Shown here piece after piece: positions 45,555 to 56,990 of a DNA stretch of 64,000 bases. Source of the DNA: Telopea speciosissima (Eukaryota > Streptophyta > Magnoliopsida > Proteales > Proteaceae). The translations under genes were made by a program, and so were the position numbers. The DNA is taken from positions 64,132,755-64,196,754 of the forward strand of contig NC_057922.1 of NCBI RefSeq assembly GCF_018873765.1. The letters are read 5' to 3'. Every line of letters begins with the position of its first letter. Position 1 is the stretch's first letter. The notes below the pieces were generated by a model. It saw only the letters and a program-made list of their open reading frames with translations, was not told the origin of the DNA and searched no databases.

Positions 45555-45645
45555 TTTATACAATATATAGAGTTTGTGCTTGGTGCAATGGTCAAGTTTG
45601 CTTTATTGTGATCAAGTGTCACAGGTTTTAGTCTTGAAAAAATAA
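45555..45645 (+). mobile_element. Au-like SINE head fragment
   Basis: TGCTTGGTGCAATGGTCAAG followed by a box B-like GTCACAGGTTTTAGTC and an (ATA)n tail. Only the tRNA-related part is present, inside a GGGCTGGG-rich repeat. Confidence 0.5.
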
Positions 45646-45655
45646 TAATAATAAT

Positions 45656-45935
45656 AGTACCACAATTCAATGGGCCAAGATAATCATGGTCAATCAGGGT
45701 CAGGGCCGGGCTTGGGAAAACCCTACCAGGGTCAAGCTAGGTTGAAGGTATGCTTGGCCCTGGCAAGGCTGGGCTGGGTTTGGCCTGGCTTTGTTAGTAC
45801 CACAACTCAATGGGCCAAGATATTCATGGTCAATCAGGGTTGGGCCGGGCTTTGGAAAACCCTGCCAAGGTCGGGCTAGGTTAAGGGTATGCTTGGCCCT
45901 AGCAAGGCCGGATTGGGCTTGGGTTTAGGTTAAGT
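45656..45935. repeat. 140-bp tandem duplication in a GGGC(T/C)GGG-rich repeat
   Basis: Two adjacent units beginning AGTACCACAAYTCAATGGGC at 45656 and 45796. Part of a dispersed TGGGCC/GGGCTGGG-rich element (about 45.36-45.96 kb) that is typical of hAT-type MITEs in plants. Confidence 0.7.
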
Positions 45936-45999
45936 CTCCTATGGTTGGGCTAGGGTTTAGGACAAGTATAACAAATCCAAACTGGACTAAACCCGATAT

Positions 46000-46320
46000 C
46001 AAAATGATAACACTAACCGAATTGGAATTGGAATCGAAATTGAAATCGAAATCGAAACTGAACCTTATTGGTTTGGTTTCAAATTCACCCATTCTCACAC
46101 CAAAACTGATTCAACTCGATCGATTGACACACCTACTCTCCTGTTCCGGTATCACTAATTTTGTATCGATCAGGTATAAATATCACCCATGACCAATATC
46201 ACGATATAGATTGGCCGATACGATCCTAACACCTAAAACTATGGGCATATCTGATACCGACACCGATACAGATTATTGAAACCGTGTTTTATATCGATGC
46301 GGTCTGCTTATAGTATAACC
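46000..46320. repeat. (ATCGAA)n-like and GATATCGG-like repeat sequence
   Basis: Short degenerate hexamers (GAAATCGAAATCGAAACTGA) followed by the GATACCGACACCGATAC-type words seen elsewhere in the window. Non-coding; probably MITE ends. Confidence 0.4.
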
Positions 46321-47231
46321 TCGGTCAGTGACCCATTCTGCCATAGATCTGATAATGTACCTGATTGATATTTTATGCAGCAACAACAACTGGAGTTTCC
46401 ACACTTAGAAAATATCTGACATCAGAAACTAACTATTTCCAGCAGAAACGCATGTGGCCTTTGCCCTATGAGATGATGAACCTATCAGCAATGCTTCTTA
46501 AGTGGGGGGAATAATATATAAAAATAAAAAAGAGAAAACGATTACCTTGTCCACTAAAGAAGACACCTTTGAAGTGGGGTACAGAGGAATCATCAAAACA
46601 TGAGCCTAGTTTAATAGGGCCAAAGAAGTTGAATACGGATTGGAGAGGAGGAAAAGTAAGGAGAATCTTAGTAGAAGTAAGGATAAGCATAATGAAATTC
46701 AGTTCCCATCCCTCAAAAGAACCATTGCGGCCCTTTGTCCTTTTGCTGCTGGGCCCCATTGTTACTGAAATGTGTCTCTCTTTTCTTACTGTACTCTTTT
46801 GTTTTAAGTCACCTAAAAGCTGTTTTTTCTTATTATGATTTTGTCGTTTATCCTGCCTTAATTTTATGAGTCAGTTTTTTTCTATAAGATTACGTACAGA
46901 GTCCACTTGTGGACTGGCACATTATTCACCGTATGATTTGGAATCTTAGATTTGAACCCTCAACTGAAAATGTAGTTCTTTTTTTTTTGGAAGTGTATTC
47001 TGTATAGCTTGAAATACGTTTTTGGATAATTACTGGGCACGCCGGTGTTGTGCCCAGCCTGAGTTTGTCTCTCTTCGATCTCCTACGGAAATGACTTTCA
47101 GATGAACCTAAACACATGCCAAGATATAGGTAAAATCTTAGATAATCAATATGAGACTATACCTCTATAACTTTCAATACTTATGGTAAGTTGTCGATAG
47201 TAAAACTTACAATTGCATCAATATAAAAAAT
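46321..47231. other. intergenic DNA, no gene seen
   Basis: Only short unrecognised ORFs on both strands (for example 46466-46759 minus). No repeat ends located. Confidence 0.4.
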
Positions 47232-47616
47232 GGATAAATTACATGTCACCCCCTGATTTTCAAATGAAACTCAGATCATCCCTTGATTTTTGAAAAAACT
47301 CAAATCACCCCCTGATTTAAACCCCAATATAACAAATTAGTCACTATCGTTAATTTTTTATTGTTAGGTGATGATATTAGCAAGTTAAATAAATTTAAAT
47401 CCTTAAACTACCCTTGACCAATATTAAAGATGAAGGAAGGGTAGTATTGTAAATTTAATTCTAATGTTTTAGTTTAAAGGTAAAATAGTCCTTTCACTCC
47501 AATAACTAACAGTAGAATAACACTGTTAGTATAGAGGGGGTGATTTGAGTTTTTTCAAAAACCAAGAGGTGATCTGAGTTTCATTTGAAAACCAGGGGGT
47601 GACGTATAATTTACCC
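47232..47616. mobile_element. Mutator-type MITE with about 85-bp TIRs
   Basis: 385 bp. Ends GGATAAATTACATGTCACC and, reversed, GGGTAAATTATACGTCACC; arms match through the repeated phrase TTTCAAATGAAACTCAGATC. Flanking 9-mers ATAAAAAAT / TAAAAAAAA are consistent with a 9-bp A-rich target site. Confidence 0.75.
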
Positions 47617-48218
47617 TAAAAAAAAACTGCATTGTATGTGTATTTAGTCCCACATTGGGTGTGTGTAAGCGTGATGTATGTTGTGTATATCCATCATTCC
47701 ATGGTCCCAAAAATTGGTTAATCTTTGGGTTTGATGTGTGATTTGTGTGTGTACAATATCAAAAAAGCAAAAAAAAAAAAAAAAACCTGCATATTACAGG
47801 GATACCTTCATAGACAATTCTTAAATTTAACGATCGAGGGAACAATGAGGCTGAAGGAAATGATAAGAGAGAAAGGCAGTGTTTGGTATACATTCTCAAA
47901 ATAGATTATGGTTCTAGACTACATTCAGACCTAGACTCTATTCCGTAAATGTATATCAAACACAGCCCAAGTGAACAATAAAGTCTATAGGTATATGTAT
48001 CCAATTCAAAACTACTAGCTTACCCAAAAGAAAATTTCTAAACTACCGTAGAGTAGTATCTTTCAACAGATAGGTACAGTTGTAGACGTTACTAACTGGG
48101 AACTGTATTGCTATACTATTCAATGGACGTGATTGACCCAAATAGAAATGGACAGTGGATAACTTTTTTTTTTGCTCACCCAGATTTCACTAGGTGCTGG
48201 TACAGAGAACTTTTTCCA

Positions 48219-48522
48219 AAGGGTGTCAAAATCAAATTGAACCGTAAAACCGTTTAATAAATGATTCAATTATGATTTCAAAATTGAAACCGTTTAATTA
48301 AACGGTTTAAATTGAATTGAACCGTTTAACTAAAATAGACTGTTTAACACTCTTAGATTTACATAATTATATTAAAATCAAGTAAAAACCGTTTATCAAA
48401 ATTGAACCAAACGTATAAACCGAAACCATGAAACCATTTAATAAATGATTTGATTATAATTTTAAAATTAAGATTGTTTTAATTAAACGATTTAATCAAA
48501 ATCGGACCGTTTAACACCCTAA
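48219..48522. mobile_element. hAT-type MITE with AAACGGTTT repeats
   Basis: Ends AGGGTGTCAAAATC / GTTTAACACCCT. The interior is built of inverted GAACCGTTTAATTAAACGG words. The target duplication is not clean (CTTTTTCC / TCTTTTCC), so exact limits may shift by a few bases. Confidence 0.65.
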
Positions 48523-49351
48523 TCTTTTCCTTTTATTTGTTTTTTTAAGCACAAAACAGAGGTCAAAAGTCTCATCACTTCTAATCAAAGATTCTGGTCC
48601 TGTGGTGAGTGATTAAGAAAACAAAGATATTATCCGAAGCTACATTCTTCCAATGTACCAAAGGATCTTCACAAGACCCACCACTAGCCTTGTAGGCCAT
48701 GGCAGAAATGTATTTTCTCTTCTCCCCCCCACCTTTAGGGCCGAGAAAGGGAATCAATTTAGACTGCGATGGAAAGAGAACACTAAGAAGTAAGAACTGT
48801 AAAGAGTTTCAGACAAAAAAGTGGAGAAACAAAAGAAATTCTATAAAATAGAATATGATAGGCAGACCCAGATCGGATTCCAACCTTTATAACAAAACCA
48901 AAAAGGCCATAAAAAGAAAAGAAAAAAATGGAGCTCTTATTAATCTCCTGTGATGGAGTCGAAGAAATCCAAATTGGATTCATCAAAACATGGTTGGTTA
49001 CTGGTCGGTTATAATTTTCTTGCAACGAAACTAAGTAGCAAACAGGCATTTCAATATCCTATAGAATTAGTGAAGAACAGAGACCTGAAAACAAGAAACA
49101 TGCTTAATTCCAATGGGATATCACAGTTAATTAAACAAAGAATTAATGATAGAGATCTCTCGAACTAATTTTATTTCTAATGAGTAACTTTGGCAAGTAA
49201 GGCGAATCAGAAATACAGATACAAGAAGAGTTACAGAATCTAATGCGATCCTACAAACGTTAATACCGAAAATGCTTCTGCCCACATTGTAACAGTATTG
49301 GTGCAGAGTTCTAGGCAGGGCTGAGACTCGTCAGTCGAGCTCAAAAACTAT

Positions 49352-49687
49352 TTACCCAGGCCTAATTCTTTTCTGACCAAGCTTACCGTCTGATTTCAAT
49401 GTTCCTCCAGAATCTCCCTCGGATGAAGCTTCCATGGATTTAGTGAAAGAGCTTGAAAGGTCTCCGTAAAGATCAACAACTCTCCTGATGTTGTTGTTAA
49501 GTTCCCTAATGAGACCCACATTTCGACCCAAGTTGTCAGGGATCTTCGACTCATGATTCTGATTAATCTCGTTAATAAGCAACCTGTTCTGATCTAAGAT
49601 GTGTTGGACTTGGACAAAACTCTTTTGAAATGTCTGTAAAACCTTGTTATCAACTTGGGTACCATTGCCTGAAAATGTATCCTCCAT
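49352..49687 (-). CDS. EFL: ELF4-LIKE protein (EFL3/EFL4 type, DUF1313)
   Basis: A 111-residue protein in one coding exon. The ELF4 domain (about residues 14-85) reads FQKSFVQVQHILDQNRLLIN, then EINQNHESK, DNLGRNVGLIRELNNNIRRV and VDLYGDLSSSF, with the conserved NH, NV.LI.ELN and YxDLS positions. A Ser/Gly-rich tail ends in QKRIRPG. ELF4 works with ELF3 and LUX in the evening complex of the circadian clock; EFL3/4 paralogues are less well characterised, so the clock role here is inferred. Small, alpha-helical, nucleus/cytoplasm. The sequence is intact with no stops. A 5'-UTR intron is likely (49724-50704): acceptor TTGTTGCAG, donor GTAAGG. Confidence 0.92.
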   Translation of the reverse strand: MEDTFSGNGTQVDNKVLQTFQKSFVQVQHILDQNRLLINEINQNHESKIPDNLGRNVGLIRELNNNIRRVVDLYGDLSSSFTKSMEASSEGDSGGTLKSDGKLGQKRIRPG

Positions 49688-50860
49688 TTCCAGTCACAAA
49701 TTCAAATCCTATCAAAACCAATCCTGCAACAACAGTAATTACAAGAGAAAAAAGAAGAAAGACTAAGAAGCAAGAACCCCATTACAAACAACAATCTTAT
49801 CTGCTCTTTAAAATCTTTAAACTTGCTAGGGACAAAATTTCAGAAATCTCTGGACTTAATTGAAGGGATTTTGCACATCACAGACAAAAGGTCTGGATTG
49901 AGAAATCATGGCAACCATGTTTTTTTTTCTTTTAAAAAGGGACCAGAGAGATCAAGTTACAAACACGGGTTTTAATGATAAGATGTAAAAGTAGATCCCA
50001 TATCCATAAAACTATAAAAAGGAATCTTTTTTTTCTCACTCTAAAAGCTCTCATATTCACTGGACGATCGCAACATTCAAAGACCCCCAAAAAAATAATC
50101 AAATGTCACTTAACAGAGAAGAGAAAAGGGTACAACTGCAAATGAGAAGATTTTTTCAGATGGAATGGAGGGATAACAGGAAAAAGGGGTCAGGGGAAGA
50201 AAAGAAAAACCTTAAAATGCAAACATTTATCTGAGCTTTTGATCCCGTGTTGTTGCAGAGAACAAGGACGGATTTGTAAACCTAAATGTTCAAGACTTAT
50301 ATGAAAAACCTTACCGCTGCAGAATAAAATTTTCTGAAATAGAAAAAAAAAAAGAAAAAAAAAAGGGGAAAATCAGTAAAAGAGTTTAAAAAAATAGAAA
50401 TTCAGAGACCCCTTTGTGTCGAACAAAATACGGAGAGATCTGCCTGGAAAGAACCCAAAAGAAGCTCCAGATAAATCGGAATTCAACCTGAGGTGGGAGA
50501 AGAAGAAGATGAACTAATCGATTCAGGCGAAAAATAAAGCCGGCGACAACCTTCAATCATTGAACCCCCAAAAAAATTTAAAGACAAACAATGAAATCAA
50601 TCCACAAACCTTATAAAAGCACCATTTATTTCGTAAAAATGAAGAATTAAAAAAAAAAAAAAAGACTTGTATTGATATCTTCTGCTTGCGTTGTTTCTCC
50701 TTACCTGGGAAATCCGGGACATTTTGCCCGATAAAATAGCAAAGTGACTGTAGAGACGAGTAATTTCCGGCGCAGGATAGAAAAGATTGGTGCTTTGCTC
50801 GAGTCCACCGGGGATTGTACAGTGAGAGACCTGAATTCACCTCAGAAAACTATATAGAAA
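49688..50860 (-). other. 5' UTR and 5'-UTR intron of the ELF4-LIKE gene
   Basis: Minus strand: UTR exon 1 about 50705-50830, intron 49724-50704 (GTAAGG ... TTGTTGCAG), then a 36-bp UTR before the ATG at 49687. Long leader introns are usual in small plant regulatory genes. The first exon is placed by the donor and a TATA-like motif, not by transcript data. Confidence 0.55.
50850..50857 (-). promoter_or_regulatory. possible TATA box of the ELF4-LIKE gene
   Basis: CTATATAG about 25-30 bp upstream of the presumed start of the leader. A CT-rich tract at about 50920-50945 lies further upstream. Position-based guess. Confidence 0.3.
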
Positions 50861-50945
50861 GAGAATATGTAGATTTGACAGTCACGCTCCGACCTCCTCT
50901 GTGTCTATAAAAGATCTCTCACTTTCTCTCTATCTCTCTCTCCTC

Positions 50946-52813
50946 GACCTCGTTTCCTAACACTTGGATCTTTATAAATTATTGTTGTTCCATTTATTCA
51001 TTTTTATTGACTTTTTCCTCCCTCCTGGTTTAAGTCTCTCAAGCGTTTCTTTTTGTAATAAATATAAACTATTACCAAAATTTGCCCCTATATTCGAAAG
51101 GAACTACAAGATAGCCCTTATGAGCTGAAACTGGGTCCAAGGTTTATTATGAAATTACCATATCACTCCAATAATTGTGCATTGCTGGCTGGTTGGGGAA
51201 TAAGGGGATTGTCCTTTTTAATATGAATAACTAATGATCATTTTTGCCTTTGGTACAATTGTACTAGGTTAAAGTATTTGGCAATCACTTGTAAGTAAGT
51301 AGGTCATTGGTCCTTTTGTCCTTATCAATGACCTAAGAGATTGGGTTGATGGTGGTGGATTACTTGTTTATGTTTGTTAGTGATTGTAAAGTGTGGCTAC
51401 GCTACACATACGTGCACGCTACAGGTATGCTCCACATGTTATTTTTGTTTTCGAAAATATTCATTTTAGGATCGAGTTTTCCTCTACCCATGGTGAATGG
51501 GATGGTAGGAGAAGACGGGAATGGGTATCTGGAGGGTATTTTGGAACATACAAAAACCCTAAGAAGGTGAGAGAACCTAACGTGCTGCAGAACTGAACTC
51601 GTGATTCTATGGCCAACTTGGATATAAATAGATTTTGTTTAGAGTGTCACAATGACACCTCTATGGGTGTGTTTAGAATTTATACTTTCTATCTTATTTT
51701 CAAAAACATTTAATGTAATTTCATTGAAAGTAAATCTTTCAAAGGAATTGCATTAAAATTGTGTGATCTTCAATTTTTGAAAATTTATTTTTTACCCCTA
51801 TATTAAATAATATATTAAATAAAACAAGAGACAAAAAAAAAAAGAGATTAGATATCAGTTGATACCTCAGGAGTATCAATAAGAAAATCCCTTCGTTTAT
51901 ATCCTTTGATTGGTAATCTTCTATGGGAGAGAGAGAGATATGTTTGTTAATTGTTAAACAACTAATAAAACAAGTGATAGCCATTTGAAATTCACGGCAC
52001 TTCCTCTTTTGGTTTGTTTCAACCCTTCTTAAAATTTTCTAAGGACCAAGCCATTGGAGGAACCCTATCCAACATACCTTCTGTAACTATCACATGGCCT
52101 AAGGTTTTTTGGTCCATATAATTTAGAGGGATGAGGATTGTCTCTAGGGAGCCCAGCGCCCAGGGTGCTGCCAAGGGGCATCCAGCGGCTGAGTTGTGTC
52201 ACACATATCTCAGTGCACGCCTAGGGATGTGTGTGGTACAATCCAATGGCAGACAATACTCTGGATGTGTTGGGCTCCTTGGAGACGAGCTAAATTCATA
52301 TCTAGATTGCATCCTATTTTGTCAAGTGGAATGGTGAACACAAACACAAACACACCAAAAAAAAGAATATATAGGAAATGGTTTAGGCTAGTTATGTGGA
52401 AAATAAATCGTCTCCAAATGCAGTGCAATGCAATTCAGGGTGGAGACGTCGACACTTGCCAAACTTGAGAAGAAAGGAAAAAAAAAAAACTAGGGTAATG
52501 CAGCTCAAATCATTGGATGTTGCGTCTGCCAGGTGTTGACCTCTCCACCCCGAATTGCACCACACTGCACCATTGGAGAATTGGAGAGGATTTAAATCCC
52601 TAGTTATGTAGTCTCCTTTTAGCTCGTACGAATCACACTCCTAGATCTTCACGGCACCTCTTCCTCCACCATTAGTGTGAGCTGGGAGCAGCTCCGAGAA
52701 TCTAGGCCTACAAATGTAGATGGAAATTCAATCATATTCACTTATATATTGACATGCATGATCCTTTCAATAATTTGTGCATCATAATTTTGATATATTT
52801 TTATGGGAGAGAG
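50946..52813. other. intergenic DNA, no gene seen
   Basis: Short unrecognised ORFs only. A GC-richer stretch at about 52140-52290 has composition typical of MITEs but no ends were found. Confidence 0.4.
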
Positions 52814-52982
52814 AATGGTAATTGGTGCTGTAGTGCGGCGTGCACCTGCGCCCAGGTATTGCCACTCACAAAATGATCGATGCACCCTTGGCCCTTTTAT
52901 CTTTCCAGGGGGTGCATCGGTCATTTCATGAGCGGTTGTGCTTGGTGCAGGTACATGCTACACTGCAGCACCGGTTACCATT
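52814..52982. mobile_element. fold-back MITE with about 75-bp arms
   Basis: The left arm starts AATGGTAATTGGTGCTG; the right arm, reversed, starts AATGGTAACCGGTGCTG. The arms stay similar through GTGCACCTGCGCC / GTACCTGCACC and GATCGATGCACCC / GACCGATGCACCC, so the element can fold into one hairpin. No target duplication seen. Confidence 0.65.
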
Positions 52983-53179
52983 CATTTCCTTATTTCTATA
53001 CAGGGAGAAAGAATGTTTGGTCACGCCCCCGGCCTACATGTTCTCACACAGACACCTGAAAAACCATCCGGCCCTTTCTGGTTGATGCCCATGCGTGTTG
53101 GGCCATTGGCCTAACCTCCGGCACAGTGGCCATATTCCCTTTTACATATTTTGTTTTGCCATGTGAGAAACTTTATTTG

Positions 53180-53490
53180 GGCTGAACTTTTTTTTTTTTT
53201 TTTTTGATAAATGGAGAAGATAATATTAATAGAGAAGAGCAATTTCAGACAAATACATAGAATTCTTAGTTGATCGAGCCTTGATCGCCAAATCATGAGC
53301 AAGCTGAACAAAACATCTATGTTGTTTAGATATACAGAAATTAGGAAAAGCTTTCAAAAGGTTTTTTATATCCCACAAAACCGTAAAGACTTCCCACGGC
53401 CATTGCAACGTCTGTTGACTAATCCAATGAATCAGGTCCACACAGTCAGTCCAGACTCCAAATGTTGTGTTGCAGTATTCAAGCATATTC
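53180..53490 (-). mobile_element. LINE 3' end with RNase H fragment and poly-A
   Basis: Minus strand: a tail of an RNase H-like domain (WTDCVDLIHWISQQTLQWPW then CFVQLAHDLAIKA) followed by a poly-A tail, seen as poly-T at about 53190-53210. Strongly 5'-truncated. Confidence 0.7.
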
Positions 53491-53520
53491 CAAAGACATA
53501 TATATCCTTTAGAAATCTAG

Positions 53521-54439
53521 ACCACCAAAAAAAAATATGTAACCATTTATAACAAAAGGAAAAGTAGCACATAAACCATACAAACAAGCCGATATGTAGA
53601 TACATATAATAATTTTTATAGACTATGCAATCCTAGCCAAGACTTCTGTAGTTTCATTGAAAGATCTAAAAGCCACAATATTACCATCTACAAATAAGCA
53701 CTTAATAGGAAAACCAGGAATCGTTATCCTCTTCTATTCCTGGACGGTGCAGATCTGTATCGTGCGGTGTAGCAGAGACCATGTGGCATAGTGGACCCCA
53801 CATGGTACACATGGTCTCTGCAACCACCGCACGATGCAGCAATGCACTGTGCAATAACTGCATAGAATAAAAATTCCGAAAACCAGCTACTAACTAATAT
53901 GAATACCTAGCTTTAACCCATATCACCTGCTCTCTTGATGTTATAACAACCCAATGTAGATACACTTTTTGAGTGAGCTAAGGTTTGTCCGACAGTCTCT
54001 AGCCTTGATTATGACAAAGTTGTTATTATATTTAGAATAAATAATAAAAGGCATATGCCTACAAAAGGACAATATGCCTATTCATATATGTATAAATTAT
54101 AGATAAAATACATGTATAATATAAATAAAAATGTGTTTTGAATCAATTCTATATGCTTGGGTATGAAAAAAAATTGTTTTTCAACATCTATGGATTCAAG
54201 ATTGGAGACATAATTTAGTTTACCATTTTGTGCTCGAAAAATTGTAATTAAATAAAGGAAGGAGCAATGCTAGAAGGATTTGGTGGTATCTCTTTTTAAT
54301 AATGTTTCTTAACAATTAATAAATGTAAGGGTTCTCATGGTGGCTTTGAAATGCGTTTACTCATATTGTTATGTGTCTTACAGGAATGATTTCTATTCAA
54401 TCTAAAATTTAATATAATTCCATCAAAAAAAAAAAATCT
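53521..54439. other. intergenic DNA, no gene seen
   Basis: AT-rich with no recognisable ORF. A short inverted phrase around CATGTGG(C/G) and CACATGG near 53780-53825 could form a hairpin. Confidence 0.4.
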
Positions 54440-54554
54440 AAAATTTAATATAAGGCTGAGATTAAGTCTACTAAGGCTGATCTCATCCGCAAAAAACGCT
54501 ATCCCTTGTAACAATCTAAAAGCACTATAAATACAATCCAATCGTCACTTTAAG

Positions 54555-55057
54555 ACAAGGGTGTCAATTTGGTATCGGAATCGTTTACCAAACTGGTGTC
54601 GTTCCGCATCGTATCGAATATAATTCAATATGATAATGGTATGAAAAAATAGTATCACACTCGGTATGGTACGGTATTAGTATGGAGGTTGATATCGATG
54701 GTACATACCGATATCGTACCGAATATCAGTATCATATCATATTATCATAATATATACTAATTTATATATAATAAATAATATATATAAGTATGTATGTATT
54801 AAATATATATAATATTTTATTTATATAAGAATATAACATACTATATATATAGTATAAGAAACCATACAATAAATACCGTTAACCGTATCATATATATACC
54901 AAATATAACCGTATGCCAAATTGATACCGTATGGTACAATATCGGTGTGGAAAAATTATATCGTACTCAATTTGGTTCGATATCGGTATGGGTGTTTGGC
55001 TTCGATGTCGTACCGATACTATACCAAATACCGGATACTATAGCAATTGACACCCTT
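54555..55057. mobile_element. hAT-type MITE in the Copia 5' LTR
   Basis: About 500 bp. Ends ACAAGGGTGTCAATTTGG / CAATTGACACCCTT; 8-bp target duplication ACTTTAAG / ACTGTAAG (7 of 8). The interior is rich in GATATCGG/CCGATATC words and an AT-rich core (TATATA). Confidence 0.8.
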
Positions 55058-55345
55058 ACTGTAAGTGATAGGTGGGAATTACCAATTCAATATTCAAATC
55101 TTACATGGTATCAATTAGCCACGTCACTCACATCAATTGAAGGACCCCTTATCTCTTGGTCGATCTACATCTCCGTCCGTCTAAATCTCTCTAGCTTTAT
55201 GCATTTTTTCGTAAGAGCTTTATGCTTACACTGATGGCAATTGGGCTGGTTGCCCAGATAATTGTCGTTCCACTAGCGGGTTTTGCATCTACCTAGGCCC
55301 CAATCTCATTTCTTGGAGCTCTAAGAAGTAGAATAACACTACACG

Positions 55346-55560
55346 TAGGGATGTAAACAGATCGGATTCGGATAGTGCTAAATAGATACGGACACGGATA
55401 CGAATCGGACATTTTATCCATTTACATGTAAATGTAGTTTTTCGGATAGCTATAGTCTATTCGTATCCGTATCCATTTAGTTTCGGATGGATTCGGATAG
55501 TGCTAAACGGATACGGACACGGATACGAATATGGATTTCGACTATTCATTTACATCCCTA
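55346..55560. mobile_element. hAT-type MITE in the Copia RNase H region
   Basis: 215 bp. Ends TAGGGATGTAAA / ATTTACATCCCTA; target duplication ACTACACG / ATTGCACG (6 of 8). The interior contains a direct repeat of GGATTCGGATAGTGCTAAA followed by GATACGGACACGGATACGAA. The host reading frame resumes right after it. Confidence 0.82.
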
Positions 55561-56636
55561 ATTGCACGATCCTCCGTTGAGTCAGAATACAAGGGTCTTG
55601 CTAAGACATTAGCCGAATTTCTCTGGCTACGTCAACTCCTCTTCGACTTAGGTGTTACCTCCCCCTACCCATGCTATACTATGATAATATTGGCGTCATA
55701 TACTTGGCCGCTAATCAACTATTCCATGCTCACACGAAGCACATCGAAATTGATTTTCACTTTGTTCGTGAACAAGTTGCCACTGGTCGTCTCTGCGGTT
55801 CGCTTTATTGTAAGCTCTATCCAAATTGCTGATATCATGATCAAGGGACTTCCTGCTCCACGCTTTTGGACTGTTTGAAATCAACCGCTTCGCTTGCGGG
55901 GGCGTATTATGGATATGAGTTTTACTTAAACTCAAACTGAAGAGAAGACTGAGTCAGCCGCTATCCCTAGCATTCTCGTTCATAATTTGTTACTCAGCTA
56001 AGGCTAATCTTATCTGTAACAAAGTCTATTCCTTGTACCAATCTCAAAGCACTATAAATTCAATCCAATCACCACCGTAACTCCGTAAGTGATACATGGG
56101 ATTTACCAACTCAATATTCAAATCTTACACTACCTAACAAAATAAATCTCCCAACTAATGCTTCATTTTTCCTTGTAAAATAGCGATACAACATTTCTGA
56201 CATGGTAAATCTAAGAATTGATGTGGTTTGCCGTCATGTCAAAGTTTAAGTCAATCAAATATTCTTTTGTGTATTGGCATGGATCCCTATGTATATTCAT
56301 AGACGCCTACACTACTTCAACCACTAATATGCATTCTCCCATATTTTTAGATTTTTAAAACTTTATTTTTTAGAGACCAATTTTGTTTTATGTATGTGTT
56401 GGAATTTTAATTGTTTTTAAAATTAAAGATTCAAAATACGTTTTGTTTTTGTTGAGTGTGTTAGAGAGTTGAGTCTTTTCTTAATCGACACATAAATAGT
56501 CAATGAGTATGTCTTATTGGAACACTTATTTGAGTGGTTAACAAACAAGTCTTATGGAAAAAGACATGATTTGGGGCATATTTGTTGGAGACATCCTTTA
56601 GTGGTGTCTTTTCCTCTCATATATAAAGAGGGGAGG

Positions 56637-56990
56637 TCTTGCTCATTCTCTAATAATTGTTTTTATAAACATCTTTACAAACAATTTTTGTTTATGTTTT
56701 CTTCTCCACCATAGTTGGTATTGGCCAAACAACGGTTCAGGAATAAAACCATGGTTCCCTAGAGAAACCAATATACAGAAAAATTAGGGTTTTGCATGCC
56801 CAGGATTATCAGGTCTTGCTCATTCTCTAACAATTGTTTTTAAAAACATCTTTAGAAACAATTTTTGTTTATGTTTTCGTCTCCACCATAGTTGGTATTG
56901 GCCAAACAATGGTCCAAGAATAAAACCATGGTTCCCTAGAGAAACCAATATACAGAAAAATTAGGATTTTACATGCTCTGGGTTATCCCA
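56637..56990. repeat. 177-bp tandem duplication
   Basis: Two adjacent units starting TCTTGCTCATTCTCTAA at 56637 and 56814, over 90 % alike by eye. No coding content. Confidence 0.85.

Larger units (their letters stand above)
54440..56129 (+). mobile_element. deletion-derivative Copia element with two nested MITEs
   Basis: 5' LTR about 54440-55105 (split by a MITE), primer-binding site TGGTATCAATTAGCC from 55106, then directly an RNase H remnant ([12 protein letters not shown] near 55230, [16 protein letters not shown] near 55280, [20 protein letters not shown] near 55565). A purine tract GCGGGGGCG is followed by the 3' LTR at 55905-56129, ending CAAATCTTACA like the 5' LTR. Gag, protease, integrase and RT are all missing, so only the tail of the coding region is left. 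Confidence 0.75.
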
